Positions 1-23,789 of a stretch of DNA of 64,000 bases are shown here, one piece after another (the stretch's first letter is position 1; the number at the start of each line of letters is the position of its first letter). Source of the DNA: Metaphire vulgaris (Eukaryota > Annelida > Clitellata > Crassiclitellata > Megascolecidae); contig CM030834.1 in NCBI GenBank assembly GCA_018105865.1, positions 19,480,219 to 19,544,218 on the forward strand, given 5' to 3'. Position numbers and translations under genes: made by a program. Under the pieces are notes generated by a model. It was not told where the DNA came from. It made no database searches and was given only the letters and a program-made list of their open reading frames with translations.

Positions 1-40
1 TTCTTCTTCTTCTTCTTCTTCTTCTTCTTCTTCTTCTTCT
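1..40. repeat. (TTC)n microsatellite
   Basis: Pure TTC/CTT tract at the window edge, followed by a degenerate TTC/CTC-rich stretch to about 115. No gene is visible between here and the LINE fragment. Confidence 0.95.
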
Positions 41-251
41 CCGCCCCTCCTTTCTTCTACTTTCTTATTCTTCTTCTTCTCCTCCTCCTTATTCTTTGCC
101 ATCATCTTCTTCGTCTGCCCAGCTCTTGGGAGACCTATTTATGTACAATGCTAAGAATGGTCGTCACTGTTTTTGTTCACTGTTATTTTTTTAAACAGAA
201 CTAACGACGACTGTCCAAGTGAAGATGACTTACAGTGATCAAACGTTCACA

Positions 252-273
252 CGTCTCTCTCTCTCTCTCTCTC
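252..273. repeat. (CT)n microsatellite
   Basis: Short CT tract. It extends the reading frame of the neighbouring LINE remnant artificially as an Arg-Glu run on the minus strand. Confidence 0.85.
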
Positions 274-368
274 CCTTTCTGATGTTGTCAATCCAAAAAT
301 CCAAAATATTGAAGTCTTTTTAGAAGCTAAAATTATGGCATCCATTTTTATTTGTATGGCATCCATCT

Positions 369-645
369 TTGTTGCTCGTCTTTGCACTTTTAAAAAAAGT
401 TCTATATCTTTTTTCAAGAATGGATTCCATGCCTGAACACAGTATTCTAGATGAGGCCTTACTAATGACTTATATAGTTTTACGATTATCTCTTTGTCTC
501 GACTCAGTATTGTCCTTTTCATCATTCTCAACATGCGGTTTCCCTTTTGCTGCCACCATACATTGTCGAGATGGATTCATAGTTCTATGGATGATTACCC
601 CTAAGTCTCTTTCTTCCTCGGCGATGGAATTAGAACCTTCTCCCT
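369..645 (-). pseudogene. LINE reverse transcriptase C-terminal remnant
   Basis: The minus strand encodes a run typical of the C-terminal part of non-LTR retrotransposon reverse transcriptases: KLYKSLVRPHLEYCVQAWNP, followed by KKDIEL..KVQRRATK. Just upstream the frame EERDLGVIIHRTMNPSRQC, also typical of this region, lies in a different frame. The two are separated by a frameshift in the lysine-rich stretch near 545-560. The catalytic YADD region is absent. This is a dead, truncated copy; the exact clade (CR1/L2-like or similar) cannot be fixed by eye. Confidence 0.8.
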
Positions 646-649
646 AAAG

Positions 650-983
650 CAGTGACGTAGCCAAGGGGGAGTTTGGCGGTTAAACTCCCCCTTGGGTGTC
701 GACGAACTATTTTTATGTGTTCCCATACATTTTTTCATTTTTTTAATATTTTCGGACGCGGTTTTGGGGTCAAACCCCCCTTGGCGCTGCCGACCCAAAT
801 TTTTAAGCGCTTTAGGACTTTAGGTGACGACGACGCTTTTTGTTCGTCAGCATCTGCAAAAGAAAGATTTAAGAGGGAAAGATAAGGATGACCTTCTTTT
901 GCTTGTCAAGATTTTTCGAAAGTTGGTTACGGTGAAAAGTCAAAACCAAAACCCCCTTTCGGAAATCCTGGCTACGCCACTGG
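650..983. mobile_element. hAT-like nonautonomous element (CAGTG..GCGTAGCC termini)
   Basis: Inverted ends CAGTGACGTAGCCA and TGGCTACGCCACTG, flanked by near-identical 8-bp repeats CCCTAAAG (642-649) and CCATAAAG (984-991). 8-bp duplications and CAGTG-type ends are typical of hAT transposons. No transposase. It contains one clear (886-910) and one weak (about 824-850) copy of the recurring GGTCA-A(n)-TGACAAG motif. Confidence 0.75.
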
Positions 984-1170
984 CCATAAAGCATATGCAT
1001 TATCTTTATTAGATTTCCCAACATGCATTACAGAACATTTTCCAACATTAAAATGCCATATATGTCAGTCCACAGACCACACTGAAACAATTTCCTTAGG
1101 CCTAGATCCTTCGGTAAAATTTTAGCATCGTCAATGGAGTCGATCAGTTTCAATCCATCCAATATTGTGT

Positions 1171-1410
1171 CAGTGGCGTAACTATGGGGGGGGGCGGGGA
1201 CACTTTGTTGACAGCCCCCGGGCCCCAGGCGGGGGGGGGGCGCGAAGAGTGGTCTGAGCTAGGGTTAGGTTAGGGTTAATCCTAACTTAACCCTAACCCT
1301 AGCCCTAGAAATGATGTGCTGACGACCTTTTTTTGCTCGTCAGCTCGTAACTCTGGGGCCCCCATGGCAAAGATGCTCCCCGAGCCCCCAAAAGTCACGC
1401 TACGCCACTG
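1171..1410. mobile_element. hAT-like MITE with perfect 8-bp TSD
   Basis: Ends CAGTGGCGTA and TACGCCACTG are exact inverted repeats, flanked by perfect duplications TATTGTGT at 1163-1170 and 1411-1418. The interior carries telomere-like TTAGGG/CCCTAA repeats in head-to-head arrangement (about 1260-1308) and a TGACGACCTTTTTTTGC motif copy at 1320. No coding capacity. Confidence 0.92.
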
Positions 1411-1433
1411 TATTGTGTTAGCCCAGTCCAGTC

Positions 1434-1612
1434 CAGTGGCGGCTCCACCGGGGAGCCAGAGTGCCTATTGAGTGCCTGCCCCCCCTTAGTGGCTCCCTTG
1501 TTGGGACCCTATACTTAATGCTACATACATTAAGCAACAAATGGTTGCCCCCATGATTAGAAATTGCCACCCCAACGCCCCTCCCACTTGCCAAATCCTG
1601 GAGCCGCCACTG
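1434..1612. mobile_element. hAT-like MITE, CAGTGGCGGCTCC family
   Basis: Termini CAGTGGCGGCTCCA and TGGAGCCGCCACTG are perfect inverted repeats. Flanking 8-bp duplications GTCCAGTC (1426-1433, 1613-1620) are identical. 179 bp, noncoding. A sister copy lies at 7070-7251. Confidence 0.94.
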
Positions 1613-1795
1613 GTCCAGTCCAAGGTGTTTTATAAATAAGCAGGCAGGGGCTTCTATCCCTATTTAAGGCGGGCGCAGCGTGCGCCCGGAAAAAAGTGGG
1701 GGGAAATATTTTGCTTTCAACACCGTTATATAAACTATTATTAAGCTAAGTGATGCTACTAATATGAACTGAACTGAGACTCATATGGATTCAAA

Positions 1796-2069
1796 CAGGG
1801 GCGTCATTTGGGGAGGCAGGGGGCCGTGGCCCCAAGGAAATGAAAAAAATAATTTGTAATGTATTAATGTGCAAAAAATCGCAAAAATTGCCGAAAATTT
1901 GCCAAAAAATATTAAAACATTTCAAATTTGCCAAAATTGGCCCCAAAATTGCCCCAAATTTCCCAAAATTTTTCAAAAATTTGCAAAAAAGCCTAAAATT
2001 TGCAAAAAATGCCAAAATTTGCCAATATATTATCTCGCCCCCCTAGAAAAGTGTAAAATGACGCTACTG
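1796..2069. mobile_element. hAT-like MITE, CAGGGGCGTCATTT family
   Basis: Left end CAGGGGCGTCATTT and right end AAAATGACGCTACTG are imperfect inverted repeats. Flanks GATTCAAA (1788-1795) and GATTCAGA (2070-2077) match at 7 of 8. The interior is an A/C-rich simple sequence (AAAATTTGCC-like units) that yields spurious Lys/Asn ORFs on both strands. Confidence 0.8.
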
Positions 2070-2422
2070 GATTCAGAATAACACTGACCGTGACGTAATC
2101 AATGGTGCATGATAGCTATGCCTAACACAAAGAATAAACATCTTAATATAATACTAAGTCTACAAGGGAGAAAATTAGCAGGGGGAATTTGTAATTTGAG
2201 GGGGAAATTGTAATTTTTTTAGAGGGGGAATTGAGCCCAGCTGCAAGGGGGATAAAGCCGCTGCAAGCAGGTACATATTTCATCGAGTTGATCCGTTAAA
2301 GGACTTAAAGCACTATACGAGTTGACATGACTTGATCAAACTATTCCGATAGTAGGCCTATGCCCATACAGTAGGCCTATCTATGATTCAATGGTTAGGC
2401 CTAGGAAAGAATAGGTCTATAC

Positions 2423-2795
2423 CAGGGTTATTTCTAGGACTGTGAATTGGGGGGGAGTGGTCGGTAAAATTTGGGGGTTTCTGCCGAATAAATGAGAAAA
2501 ATGTCATCGCACAAAAAGTTTCACATGCAGGTACAAAACTCAAAAACCTGATAAAATCTCAAAAAATAATCATGACAAGCAATAAACCTAATCAGGTCTC
2601 AAAAAGTCTGACAAGCAAAAAAGGTCAAAGAAATAAATTTGGGGGTGTTACTTCTCGAATTAAGGGGGTGTTCGGGGCTATTTATGGTACATGCCATTGT
2701 TAGCCTTTGTTAGCTTAGGAAATTTGGGAGTGTTGACCTTAAATTGGGGGTGTGGTGTTGTGGGTGTTAGGGGGGGGGGTCTAAAAATATCCCTG
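2423..2795. mobile_element. hAT-like element, CAGGGTTATTTCTAG family
   Basis: Left end CAGGGTTATTTCTAG and right end CTAAAAATATCCCTG are imperfect inverted repeats, with 7/8 matching flanks GTCTATAC and GCCTATAC. The interior has TGACAAGCAAAAAAGGTCA at 2609-2627 and a weaker copy at about 2572. Confidence 0.8.
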
Positions 2796-3036
2796 GCCTA
2801 TACAACTCAGTTGCAGTCAAGACTGAATGAGTGGGTGCAATGCTCGGCTACAGTCCACGGTCGAATTTCTTTGGTGCCTATTTATTTCTGGAAAAAATAT
2901 TCCTCGATCATGATCGCTCAGAAAATCTCCGACAGCCCCTATATGATGATGTGAACAGAAACATTGGAAAGCTGGTCGTCGCACGATCTCCCGCAACGCC
3001 GGCCAATCACAGGAGAACGCACCGCAGCTCGCCATC

Positions 3037-3064
3037 TGCTGCTGCTGCTGCTGCTGCTGCTGCG
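3037..3064. repeat. (CTG)n microsatellite
   Basis: About nine CTG/CTC-type triplets. It lies in a moderately GC-rich stretch (2800-3300) for which I see no convincing coding exon; the overlapping Ala/Ser/Gln-run ORFs on both strands are repeat artefacts. Confidence 0.85.
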
Positions 3065-3303
3065 GCAACAACTTCGGCAGAGACGAAAGAGACCCGGCGA
3101 AAAATATACGCTGTTGCTATGACGACGGGGCATATCGCACTCGCCTAGGCGCACTCACAGACACACGCCCTTGCTCGCCGAGAGAAGATCGATGCACAGG
3201 GCAAAGAGAAGACGAATCCTTTCGAGCACCGATTGACTACGAGTGAATATAAAGCTGGCGCACTGCGCCAAGCTTTCGGGCAGCGCTTTAGAAATTTCGT
3301 TTT

Positions 3304-3327
3304 TACTTACTTACTTACTTACTTACT
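3304..3327. repeat. (ACTT)n microsatellite
   Basis: Six tandem ACTT units, just before the nested hAT-like pair. Confidence 0.85.
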
Positions 3328-3373
3328 GCCGAACTGCGAACACCGAAACGACAGCGGTACGCCAAGGCCCAAG

Positions 3374-4336
3374 CAGGGTTTAATCTAGACTCCTGCATAG
3401 ATGTAAAAAACGTTTTTTATGTTTTTTATTTTTTCTTAAAAAACATGTTTTTTAATGTTTTTTAAGTTCCTTATGTTTTTTATTTTCTGTATCTTATTGC
3501 CTGCATATCAATTTCTGAAGGGATACGTTTTAATTATTCTGCTTGGATTTGGTTCGCTGGAGAACTCCACTATTTCCAATGTTGGAGTTGTGGAATCTGA
3601 GCTGGGGTGAGATTTCAACCCCTCTCTCCTGGCAACTCCAACACCGACTATTTATTCGTTCGCAGAATCCAAGGAATTCTTCATGCGGAAATAATTAGTG
3701 TTCGACAGCAGGTGTCATCGGCTGCACTGAGGAAGTGTTAGGGTTAGGGTTATCGTTCGGAATGTTGGGGCGGTCATCTGATAGAAGCTATCTCTGACCC
3801 GGTCACTTCGTGGGTCAAAGGTGTTTCAGCTTTCGTTAAGTCGCTCGTGAGAATGTTATCGAGGTCCGAGGGTCAAAGGTTCTATAACGCCTATCAGGGC
3901 TTCTAGATGTTCTAGAAGTGTTCTACACCTCACAATACAGTAGTATTGGATACTTTTAAAAATCATATTTCATTTGTGTAACGACTGACTGAGTTCTGGA
4001 TCGTTCAATTGAATTACTTCATTAATATGTGTCGAATGTAATGCATGGATGGATGGTCAATAAAGGTCTGTAAACGAGGCCAATGTTTTTTAAGCCAATG
4101 TTTTTTAATGTTTTTTAATATTTTATAAAAAACATGTTTTTTCATGTTTTTTATTTTAAAATTTATGTTTTTTACATCTATGGACTCCTGGACTCCGGGG
4201 GGAAACTGACAAAGCCGGGGGCAAATTCTGCTAGGGGGCTGCTGTTAGTCCATGTAGTATGCCAAAATTTCCGGGGAGTTTGAAATTTCCGAGGGGAAAG
4301 GGCAATCCCCCCGGAAACGGCCTAGATTAAACACTG
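3374..4336. mobile_element. hAT-like element, CAGGGTTTAATCTAG family (outer)
   Basis: Ends CAGGGTTTAATCTAG and CCTAGATTAAACACTG are inverted repeats. Perfect 8-bp duplications GGCCCAAG occur at 3366-3373 and 4337-4344. A second element (3396-4182) is inserted 22 bp inside the left end. The same terminal family recurs at 47555-47722, 52957-53116 and 58658-58831. Confidence 0.92.
3396..4182. mobile_element. hAT-like element, CATAGATGTAAAAAAC family (nested)
   Basis: Ends CATAGATGTAAAAAAC and GTTTTTTACATCTATG are a perfect 16-bp inverted repeat, flanked by perfect 8-bp duplications GACTCCTG (3388-3395, 4183-4190). Both subterminal regions are rich in ATGTTTTTTA/AAAAAACAT repeats, a plausible transposase-binding pattern. 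Contains two telomere-like TTAGGG units at about 3738. No coding capacity. Confidence 0.93.
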
Positions 4337-4596
4337 GGCCCAAGACAGACGACCGCCATTGCTAAACTACCGCACAGCCAAATAAACACATGTCAGAGAG
4401 CGTCAGTTTGTGGCGTCTCATCTCCAGGGGCGGTTCTAGGAAGTTTAATTTGGGTAGGCCAGTCAAAGGCCATGAAAATTTTGGGTAGGCCAAGCTTGGA
4501 CCGTGTCGATGTATCAAAGTTCATAAGGTTAATCCCACCCGAAATTCTGTGGTTATAAAATACAATAGCGCAGCATAATAGGGATGTGGTGAATGG

Positions 4597-4599
<3 letters not shown>

Positions 4600-4663
<64 letters not shown>
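4600..4663. repeat. (AT)n microsatellite
   Basis: Uninterrupted AT tract inside the hAT element; overlapping Ile-Tyr ORFs are artefacts. Confidence 0.95.
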
Positions 4664-4666
<3 letters not shown>

Positions 4667-4852
4667 GCGCTGAGGACCAGGGTGACCTAACCAAAAAAGT
4701 AAAATTTTGAGAAAACGGATTTGAAGTATGGAAGGAATCTGTAAAATCACCAAGTTGTAATTTATTAGCTTTGACCAAATATAAGTGGAATATTATCAAG
4801 TGCATATAAAAATGCAAAAATGAGTGCTTCCAAACTATGTGCATTGCAATGT

Positions 4853-5491
4853 TCAAGGGTTCAAGGTCAGGAGAAAGTCAACTTGACAAAGTAGCATGTT
4901 AGGCTGAGACTCCGACAAAAAATTTGCCATGCTGCCAGTTGCATTAGTGTACTTTTGTGTTTTCCACTGTGCAAGAGCATTGGAATGCATCACGCTTGCG
5001 AAATGTTTCGATAGTTTGCTGTCAATATTTTCCCAACCACGCAACCCAGTCTCCGTTAAAGCAGATTCATCATTCCTGGTATCCTGATCGTGGACAAAAA
5101 TGACGGCACAAAAAACAAACTATGGCATTGCTTGCAACTGAATATTCCAAGAAATGATAGGGGCCTACCATTCATGCAACGAAGAGTTAAATGCTCGTGA
5201 AACGCTGACCAAATTTTGATTTTGGAAAGACGCGCAGTTTAGGTTGCACAGGTTGATCTTTATACATGTAATTCTTGCTGATATCAGCCACAGTAGTATA
5301 AAAAACGTACGTAAACCACCTGAGTCAACTGATGCTACTTGTGAAATTGATAGGCCTACATCCGTTGAGTGATGTTGAACGTCTTGAAATTCAACAGTTG
5401 TCTTTGTAGGTCCAGTTGAATCGTCAGTCACCATGTCTTCTACTTCTTCGTTGCCACTAACTCGAGCGCGTTTAACCAGAAATTTATCCAT
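4853..5491 (-). pseudogene. hAT transposase N-terminal remnant (TTF/BED-type zinc finger region)
   Basis: Two minus-strand blocks within the 4425-6277 element. The first (5491-5165) starts MDKFLVKRARVSGNE and is acidic and Ser/Thr-rich, like the disordered start of many hAT transposases. The second (about 5044-4853) reads WENIDSKLSKHFASVMHSNA..W, resembling the conserved block W.N...KL.KHE.S..H..A that follows TTF-type zinc fingers in ZMYM/hAT-5-like proteins. The cysteine-bearing finger and the dimerisation/catalytic domain are not found. The blocks may have been separate exons. Non-functional. Confidence 0.65.
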
Positions 5492-6292
5492 CTATAATTA
5501 TTATAAGTAATTTGTATGGTAGGCCTAGAGTGTCTCTTATATGAGCTGCAAATTCCGCAATCTTAAACGGACTGAATGTTAGCACTTAGCTTAGCGTCGC
5601 CGTCTTACACGATAGTTACTGCGGCTTCTCCATCTTTGTTCTGAACATACATTAGATTACACCAGATGTCCGACGACGTTGAGAATTGATTATCGAAACA
5701 GTCATGTCATCCATGTCATCAACCGTCAGATAAGGCCATTCATTAGAGGGAACTTAATTATGGACAGCAAGAGGAACTACTCCCATGGCGAAAACGCCTA
5801 AAAGTAGCCCCTAAACTCTGCAACACTCACCTGGAAGTCTGGTAATTCTGTGGGGATACGGGGGATGAGGAGGGGGGGGGGGTACTACCAATGACAGTAC
5901 ATCTAACAAATTAGACACTGAGGAGGGTGGGAAGAAAATGTGTGCGGAGACCGTTGAACGACCATTGATCAGTCGGCGGTGGTTGATCAATTAGATAAAG
6001 CTTCTTGACATCTGGAAATCCAATGGAAAAGAAGGTATCTGATGAGTGGCTGGGGATTCAAATGGCCTTACACTACACTCGACAGCCTCGTAGCGTAGGC
6101 CATACGCACTAATTACCCAGCCACACAACGCATTTTGGGGGAAGGCCAGCTATAGGTAGGCCACGTATTTTTTCGGGTAGGCCAGCCACAGTGTAGGCCA
6201 CGTAATTTTTTTGGGTAGGCCAGACAAAGTTTTGGGTAGGCCATGGCCTACCAGGCCTAGGCCTAGAACCGCCTCTGCTCATCTCTAACTGG

Positions 6293-6362
6293 CAGTGGCG
6301 TAGCCAGAGATCACTGATCAGTCTCAGCCCTAATAGGTGGGCCTCCCGTGGTTACGTCTATG
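6293..6362. mobile_element. 70-bp hAT-like micro-MITE
   Basis: Starts CAGTGGCGTAGCC and ends in a diverged inverted copy (GGTTACGTCTATG). Flanked by perfect 8-bp repeats CTAACTGG (6285-6292, 6363-6370), lying only 15 bp from the end of the large hAT element. Confidence 0.75.
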
Positions 6363-6522
6363 CTAACTGGACGTTGTCACATGGTCCAGCAACTTTGCTT
6401 GCTTGAACCGTTGAACGCCTTGCAGCGAACTGTTTGCCAAAACGATAAAAAAACTTAGCACAATTTAAAGTGGCTTAGACGGCATTACTGCCTGTGTGAA
6501 AGCCACTAGGGGCACTAACGGT

Positions 6523-6916
6523 CAGTGGCGTAAACCTGGCGTCAACATTGGGGGGAGGGGGGAATAACTTTTTAAAAGTTGACCCCCAGAAATATAAAAA
6601 TCACCCTCCAATATGGGGTACATTGCATATTATGGTGGGGAATTAAAATCGCCCATGAAATACGTCTTGACAAGGAAAAAAGGCCATCCTGATATTTTTA
6701 TATTTCCCCTCTCCAAATACCCTGACAAGCAAACAATGGTCATCCGAAATGAGAGAATGCGGATTTGGCGTAATTCTGGCATCAACATTATAACATCATG
6801 AGGTAGGATAGAATTTTTTACCATATACTGTAGCCCAAAACATTGGGGAAATAATTGATACTCTATCCCCCGTCAACTAATTATTCGGAGGACCGTCCCC
6901 GTGTTTTACGCCCATG
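6523..6916. mobile_element. hAT-like MITE, CAGTGGCGTAAA family
   Basis: Ends CAGTGGCGTAAA and TTTACGCCCATG are inverted repeats with two mismatches; flanks CTAACGGT and CTAACGGG match 7 of 8. Two copies of the TGACAAG(C/G)AAA..GG(T/C)CATCC motif at 6668-6689 and 6723-6745. Confidence 0.82.
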
Positions 6917-7069
6917 CTAACGGGACTTGAACCCGCTCCATCAGCCCAACGCTCCAGCACGTAACCCACTCTGCCATCTTCCGTCCCTGGTCAACTCAAC
7001 TGACATAGGCCTACTATGCAAGGAATTGCCCAAATTATGTGATATTAATCAAGAGTTACTACTTAGGAA

Positions 7070-7251
7070 CAGTGGCGGCTCCACAGGGGGGGCCCGTGCC
7101 CCCCAACTGAGTGCTTGCCCCCCCCGTGGCCCCCTGTTGGGACCCTATACTTAATACTACATACCTAACAACATATGTTTGGTCTCCCTCCATGATTAGA
7201 AGTTGCCACCCCAAAGGCCCCCCCACTTGCCAAATCCTGGAGCCGCCACTG
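7070..7251. mobile_element. hAT-like MITE, CAGTGGCGGCTCC family (second copy)
   Basis: 182 bp with perfect terminal inverted repeats CAGTGGCGGCTCCA and perfect 8-bp duplications CTTAGGAA (7062-7069, 7252-7259). Internal sequence closely matches 1434-1612, including a GGGACCCTATACTTAAT block. Confidence 0.95.
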
Positions 7252-8718
7252 CTTAGGAAGCAGTGCAAAATTCTGCTAAAACAGACAAACTTTGTCCTTA
7301 TTTACAGTTCATTAATTAATACCTGAAGTGTATTATAAAAGCGTATTATAAAAAAGCACAATGACCATGTTCTGACAAGTGTCGAAACCAGTTGATCAGT
7401 TCAAATGTTTTATTCTCAAAATTATAAAGATCTGATCTAAAGAAATAACTTAAGTACAGCTGATAACAAGCATAGAATATGTACAACAAGCCTAAATGCC
7501 AATTAAACAACCATCTGATATATTTAGCTACCAACATTTAAACAAAAATACTGATTTATAAAAAGTTCCAATTACAAAAATTGTGTAAAATCCATTTTGA
7601 AAATACATATCTTGGCTACAATATATCAAAGTCTATTTTACAAAAATATATCTTGATTAAATACAAAATCAAAACACAGAATGACAGGTACTTGGATAGA
7701 AGCCTTCTGATTTGAAGTAAAAACACTTTCTCATTAAAAGCACTTCAAGTGATACTTTTCTGGAACTACAAGCACAAGTTGCTTCTAAATTCTTCTAAAC
7801 CAACCCTCAGGGCAGCTGAACATTCTCTCAAATTTATGGCTGCACAAGAAACGAACAACAGAAGAGATTTTTATATATCAATACCTGCATATAACTATGG
7901 AACAAAAACATTTGATTGTCAATAAATTTGCTTGGCTGACGAGTTAAAAACACTCACGACTTTTCATTCATTTGTCTGCAAATCTAGCTCAATTGATAGC
8001 AATAGTACTAACAACAGCAACAACAACAACAATGATGAAGTTTTTGGATTTGAGTTGGCTAAATAAGCATCAACTGTAATATATATGAATTATCAGTCTC
8101 CAGTGATAGAAAATCCACAATATATGCAGTAATATTGTGAACGAGATTCATTCTTTCTGCATGCACACTACATCCAAATAAAATCACACAACACATGGCA
8201 CCTTTCCATCCACATGGACTTTTAAAATCATATGTTTCATTTTACATAACAGTGCCTTAGTCATCAGTCTAAAAGCATTACGCTGTCGTGCACATTAATG
8301 TCCAGGTGGACAAGATGCGAGTGCCCAGCAATCAAACCCAAGATGATGATGGCAGGCAGAACTTTAGCTCTACTAAAGGGATATTACCCAGGGCTACATG
8401 AAATCTAGGTAACTATTTAGCTTTGCACCAAATTTACCAGAATAAATGTTACTGATACAATAATTTTTAAATGAGAAATAAATGCAGCATTGGTGATGAT
8501 CAATGTTGTTCTTGCCAGCCACCTGAAAAAGGTTCACTGTGCAATTTTCCCACTGAATGACTGACACCCCTGCACTATGAATGACCCAAGAAAATGACAG
8601 GTTTCCCACCAGAATTGTGACCATAGAGAGCATAACATTTTTCTGTGCAACAAAGAATTGTAAATTATAAAGAAAGATGGTACAGTCACTTTAAGCAAAT
8701 GCTCCCATTCTCAGAATA
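7252..8718. other. AT-rich stretch without a recognised gene
   Basis: No ORF of note and no recognised repeat. On the minus strand it is downstream of the kinase gene; AATAAA-type signals (for example about 7405-7412 read on the minus strand) would permit a very long kinase 3' UTR, but I cannot place the 3' end. Confidence 0.4.
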
Positions 8719-9646
8719 GGGGCTGTCCATTAATTATGTCAACAAATTAGGGGAGGTTTGAAAAAGTTTGACAGTTGTTGACAGAGGGAGGAGGGGGGTC
8801 AAGAGAAGTTGCCGTCAACAATTTAATTTTTGTTAAATAGGAAATTTCATGGAATACTATTTATTACAATGGAAAATGGAAAAAGCCTGACAAGCAAAAA
8901 ACAAGGTCATCATCATCACCACATTATGACGCTTGATGAACAAAATAAAGGTGAAAAGGTCTCATTGCTGCAAAAATAATAACCTTCTAAACTTTTTAGG
9001 GACCTGTAACTGGTCTTAGTGGGGGGCGGGGGGGTCAAAAGTTTTGACATAATTATTGGGGGTTACTGAAAGTCAGAGGCGTATATCTGTGTAAAAGGTG
9101 GGTGGGTCCAAATGAAAATTTTAAATTGTGCTGTCACAAAACAATGTTTATTGAAACAAGCCTTGCCAGTGCTCAGTGGTAACAATTCAATACATTATTA
9201 TAATTATCATACTTAAACGTTAAATTATTATCTAAAGCACTTACATGATAAATGCAGGATAGACAGTAAATAATAATTAACAATTGCTAGCAGAAACGTT
9301 TTCACGTTGACCTAACCAAAGACCTAAAAATGACAAAATGGAGTCCTGAGCTAAATAATACCTAGATAGCCAGTCAGACGCGAGGATAGGAAACATCGTT
9401 TCTGAGTTACATAATTGGGGCAAAATAAATCTAGGGTTCTCACTGCTTTACATAATTGTCTGAATAATAATAAAACAATTCATCTCAAAAAGTGGGTGGG
9501 TCCATTGCCTGGCCGGACCCAGCTCTAAAAAGTGGGTGGGTCCGGACCCAGAAAAACACATAGGATTTACGCCCCTGCTGAAAGTTGACAGTTGTTGACA
9601 AGGGGGGAGGGGTCAAAAATTGCTGACATAATTAATGGACAGCCCC
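8719..9646. mobile_element. PIF/Harbinger-like MITE (outer, interrupted)
   Basis: Ends GGGGCTGTCCATTAATTATG and CATAATTAATGGACAGCCCC are perfect inverted repeats, with a 3-bp ATA flank on both sides. GGGG(C)(T/C)GTCCAT termini with a 3-bp duplication point to the Harbinger type; a close relative lies at 54882-55260. A hAT-like element (9074-9577) is inserted in it. Contains a motif copy at about 8888-8912. Confidence 0.75.
9074..9577. mobile_element. hAT-like element nested in the Harbinger-like MITE
   Basis: Ends CAGAGGCGTA and TACGCCCCTG; perfect 8-bp duplications CTGAAAGT (9066-9073, 9578-9585). Subterminal repeats GTGGGTGGGTCC occur near both ends (about 9100, 9490, 9533). Noncoding. Confidence 0.9.
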
Positions 9647-10297
9647 ATATACAAAGAATAAGGCAAAAGAAAGAAGTGCACAGATTTGAATTTGGAGAGC
9701 CACATTTCTCTTCAACGCCCTTAATTTGGTAAATCAACAAGCTTTTCATTTAATCACTTTGAGCTTCTAATTCCACAACAATCATATGCCATATAAATTG
9801 CATGTTTTACATGGTTTTTACAATCTGATGCACACAGCCAATATATTTGCAACATGCTGTACAGGAGTGTACATTGTACTAGTGAATGTATGTATGGTTG
9901 CCAATGACATTCTTGGCTGGGTCAATGTCATCAGTACACTCTGATCATACACAAGGTCTGCTAGGAAATACCTATTTGTGATTTCTGACAAGATTCTACG
10001 TAGACTAGTTTCTGAGCCAGCAGATAGATCCCACACAATCAATCTAAATTATCAGTCACAAACAACCATGAAAAAAACCCAGTAGAATTGACAGAACATC
10101 AGATGGAATGAAGTATGAGGAAGAAAGCAAGTCGTAGCTATTCTAAAACCCCGACGGCAGATTCGAGTGAACTGTATGAAGGAACATTTCCAATAAGTGA
10201 CATCAAGAACTCGATCACAGATCTAAAAAAACGGAGAGAAAGTCGCTGGATGACGGTGACAAGTGGAAGATACGCAGCAATCCAAGCAACCAAGTCA
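9647..10297. other. Sequence downstream of the kinase gene, probably 3' UTR
   Basis: Immediately downstream (minus sense) of the kinase stop codon at 10298-10300. No independent gene or repeat seen; probably transcribed 3' UTR, but no poly(A) site can be assigned. Confidence 0.4.
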
Positions 10298-23466
<13,169 letters not shown>

Positions 23467-23789
23467 CGGCGCCGAATATCCCGGCAACAAATCTTTAAGA
23501 AAATCTTTACAAGAAATCGCCGAAAAAGTTTCCTCGGTGAAAACTTTGGAGGGTGAAAACTCGCCACGCCTAAATGTTGACGACACTACCTTGTAAATAA
23601 TCACTCGGACGCTATGGATTATAGCGCTATAATTTGATGTAACATAACTTACGGTCTTACGTATCAAATACAAATGAAAAGTTATTGTAAATTAAACTTA
23701 TTTTTATATTTACGTCCTGAATATATTAATCTTATGATAAAGGAATTTTCAAGTCGTGTCCTCGAGGTCTAAGGTTGTAGTTCTGTTAT

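Larger units (their letters stand above)
4425..6277. mobile_element. Internally deleted hAT transposon with transposase remnants
   Basis: 1853 bp bounded by inverted ends CAGGGGCGGTTCTAGG and CCTAGAACCGCCTCTG and by perfect 8-bp duplications CTCATCTC (4417-4424, 6278-6285). Subterminal GGGTAGGCCA repeats sit near both ends (two at about 4451-4495, several at 6140-6245). The minus strand keeps the N-terminal part of a transposase-like protein (see 4853-5491); the catalytic domain is missing. Confidence 0.9.

Noticed and set aside
1258..1310. True telomere or chromosome end
   Set aside because: Only a few units in opposite orientations, enclosed within a MITE with perfect target duplications.
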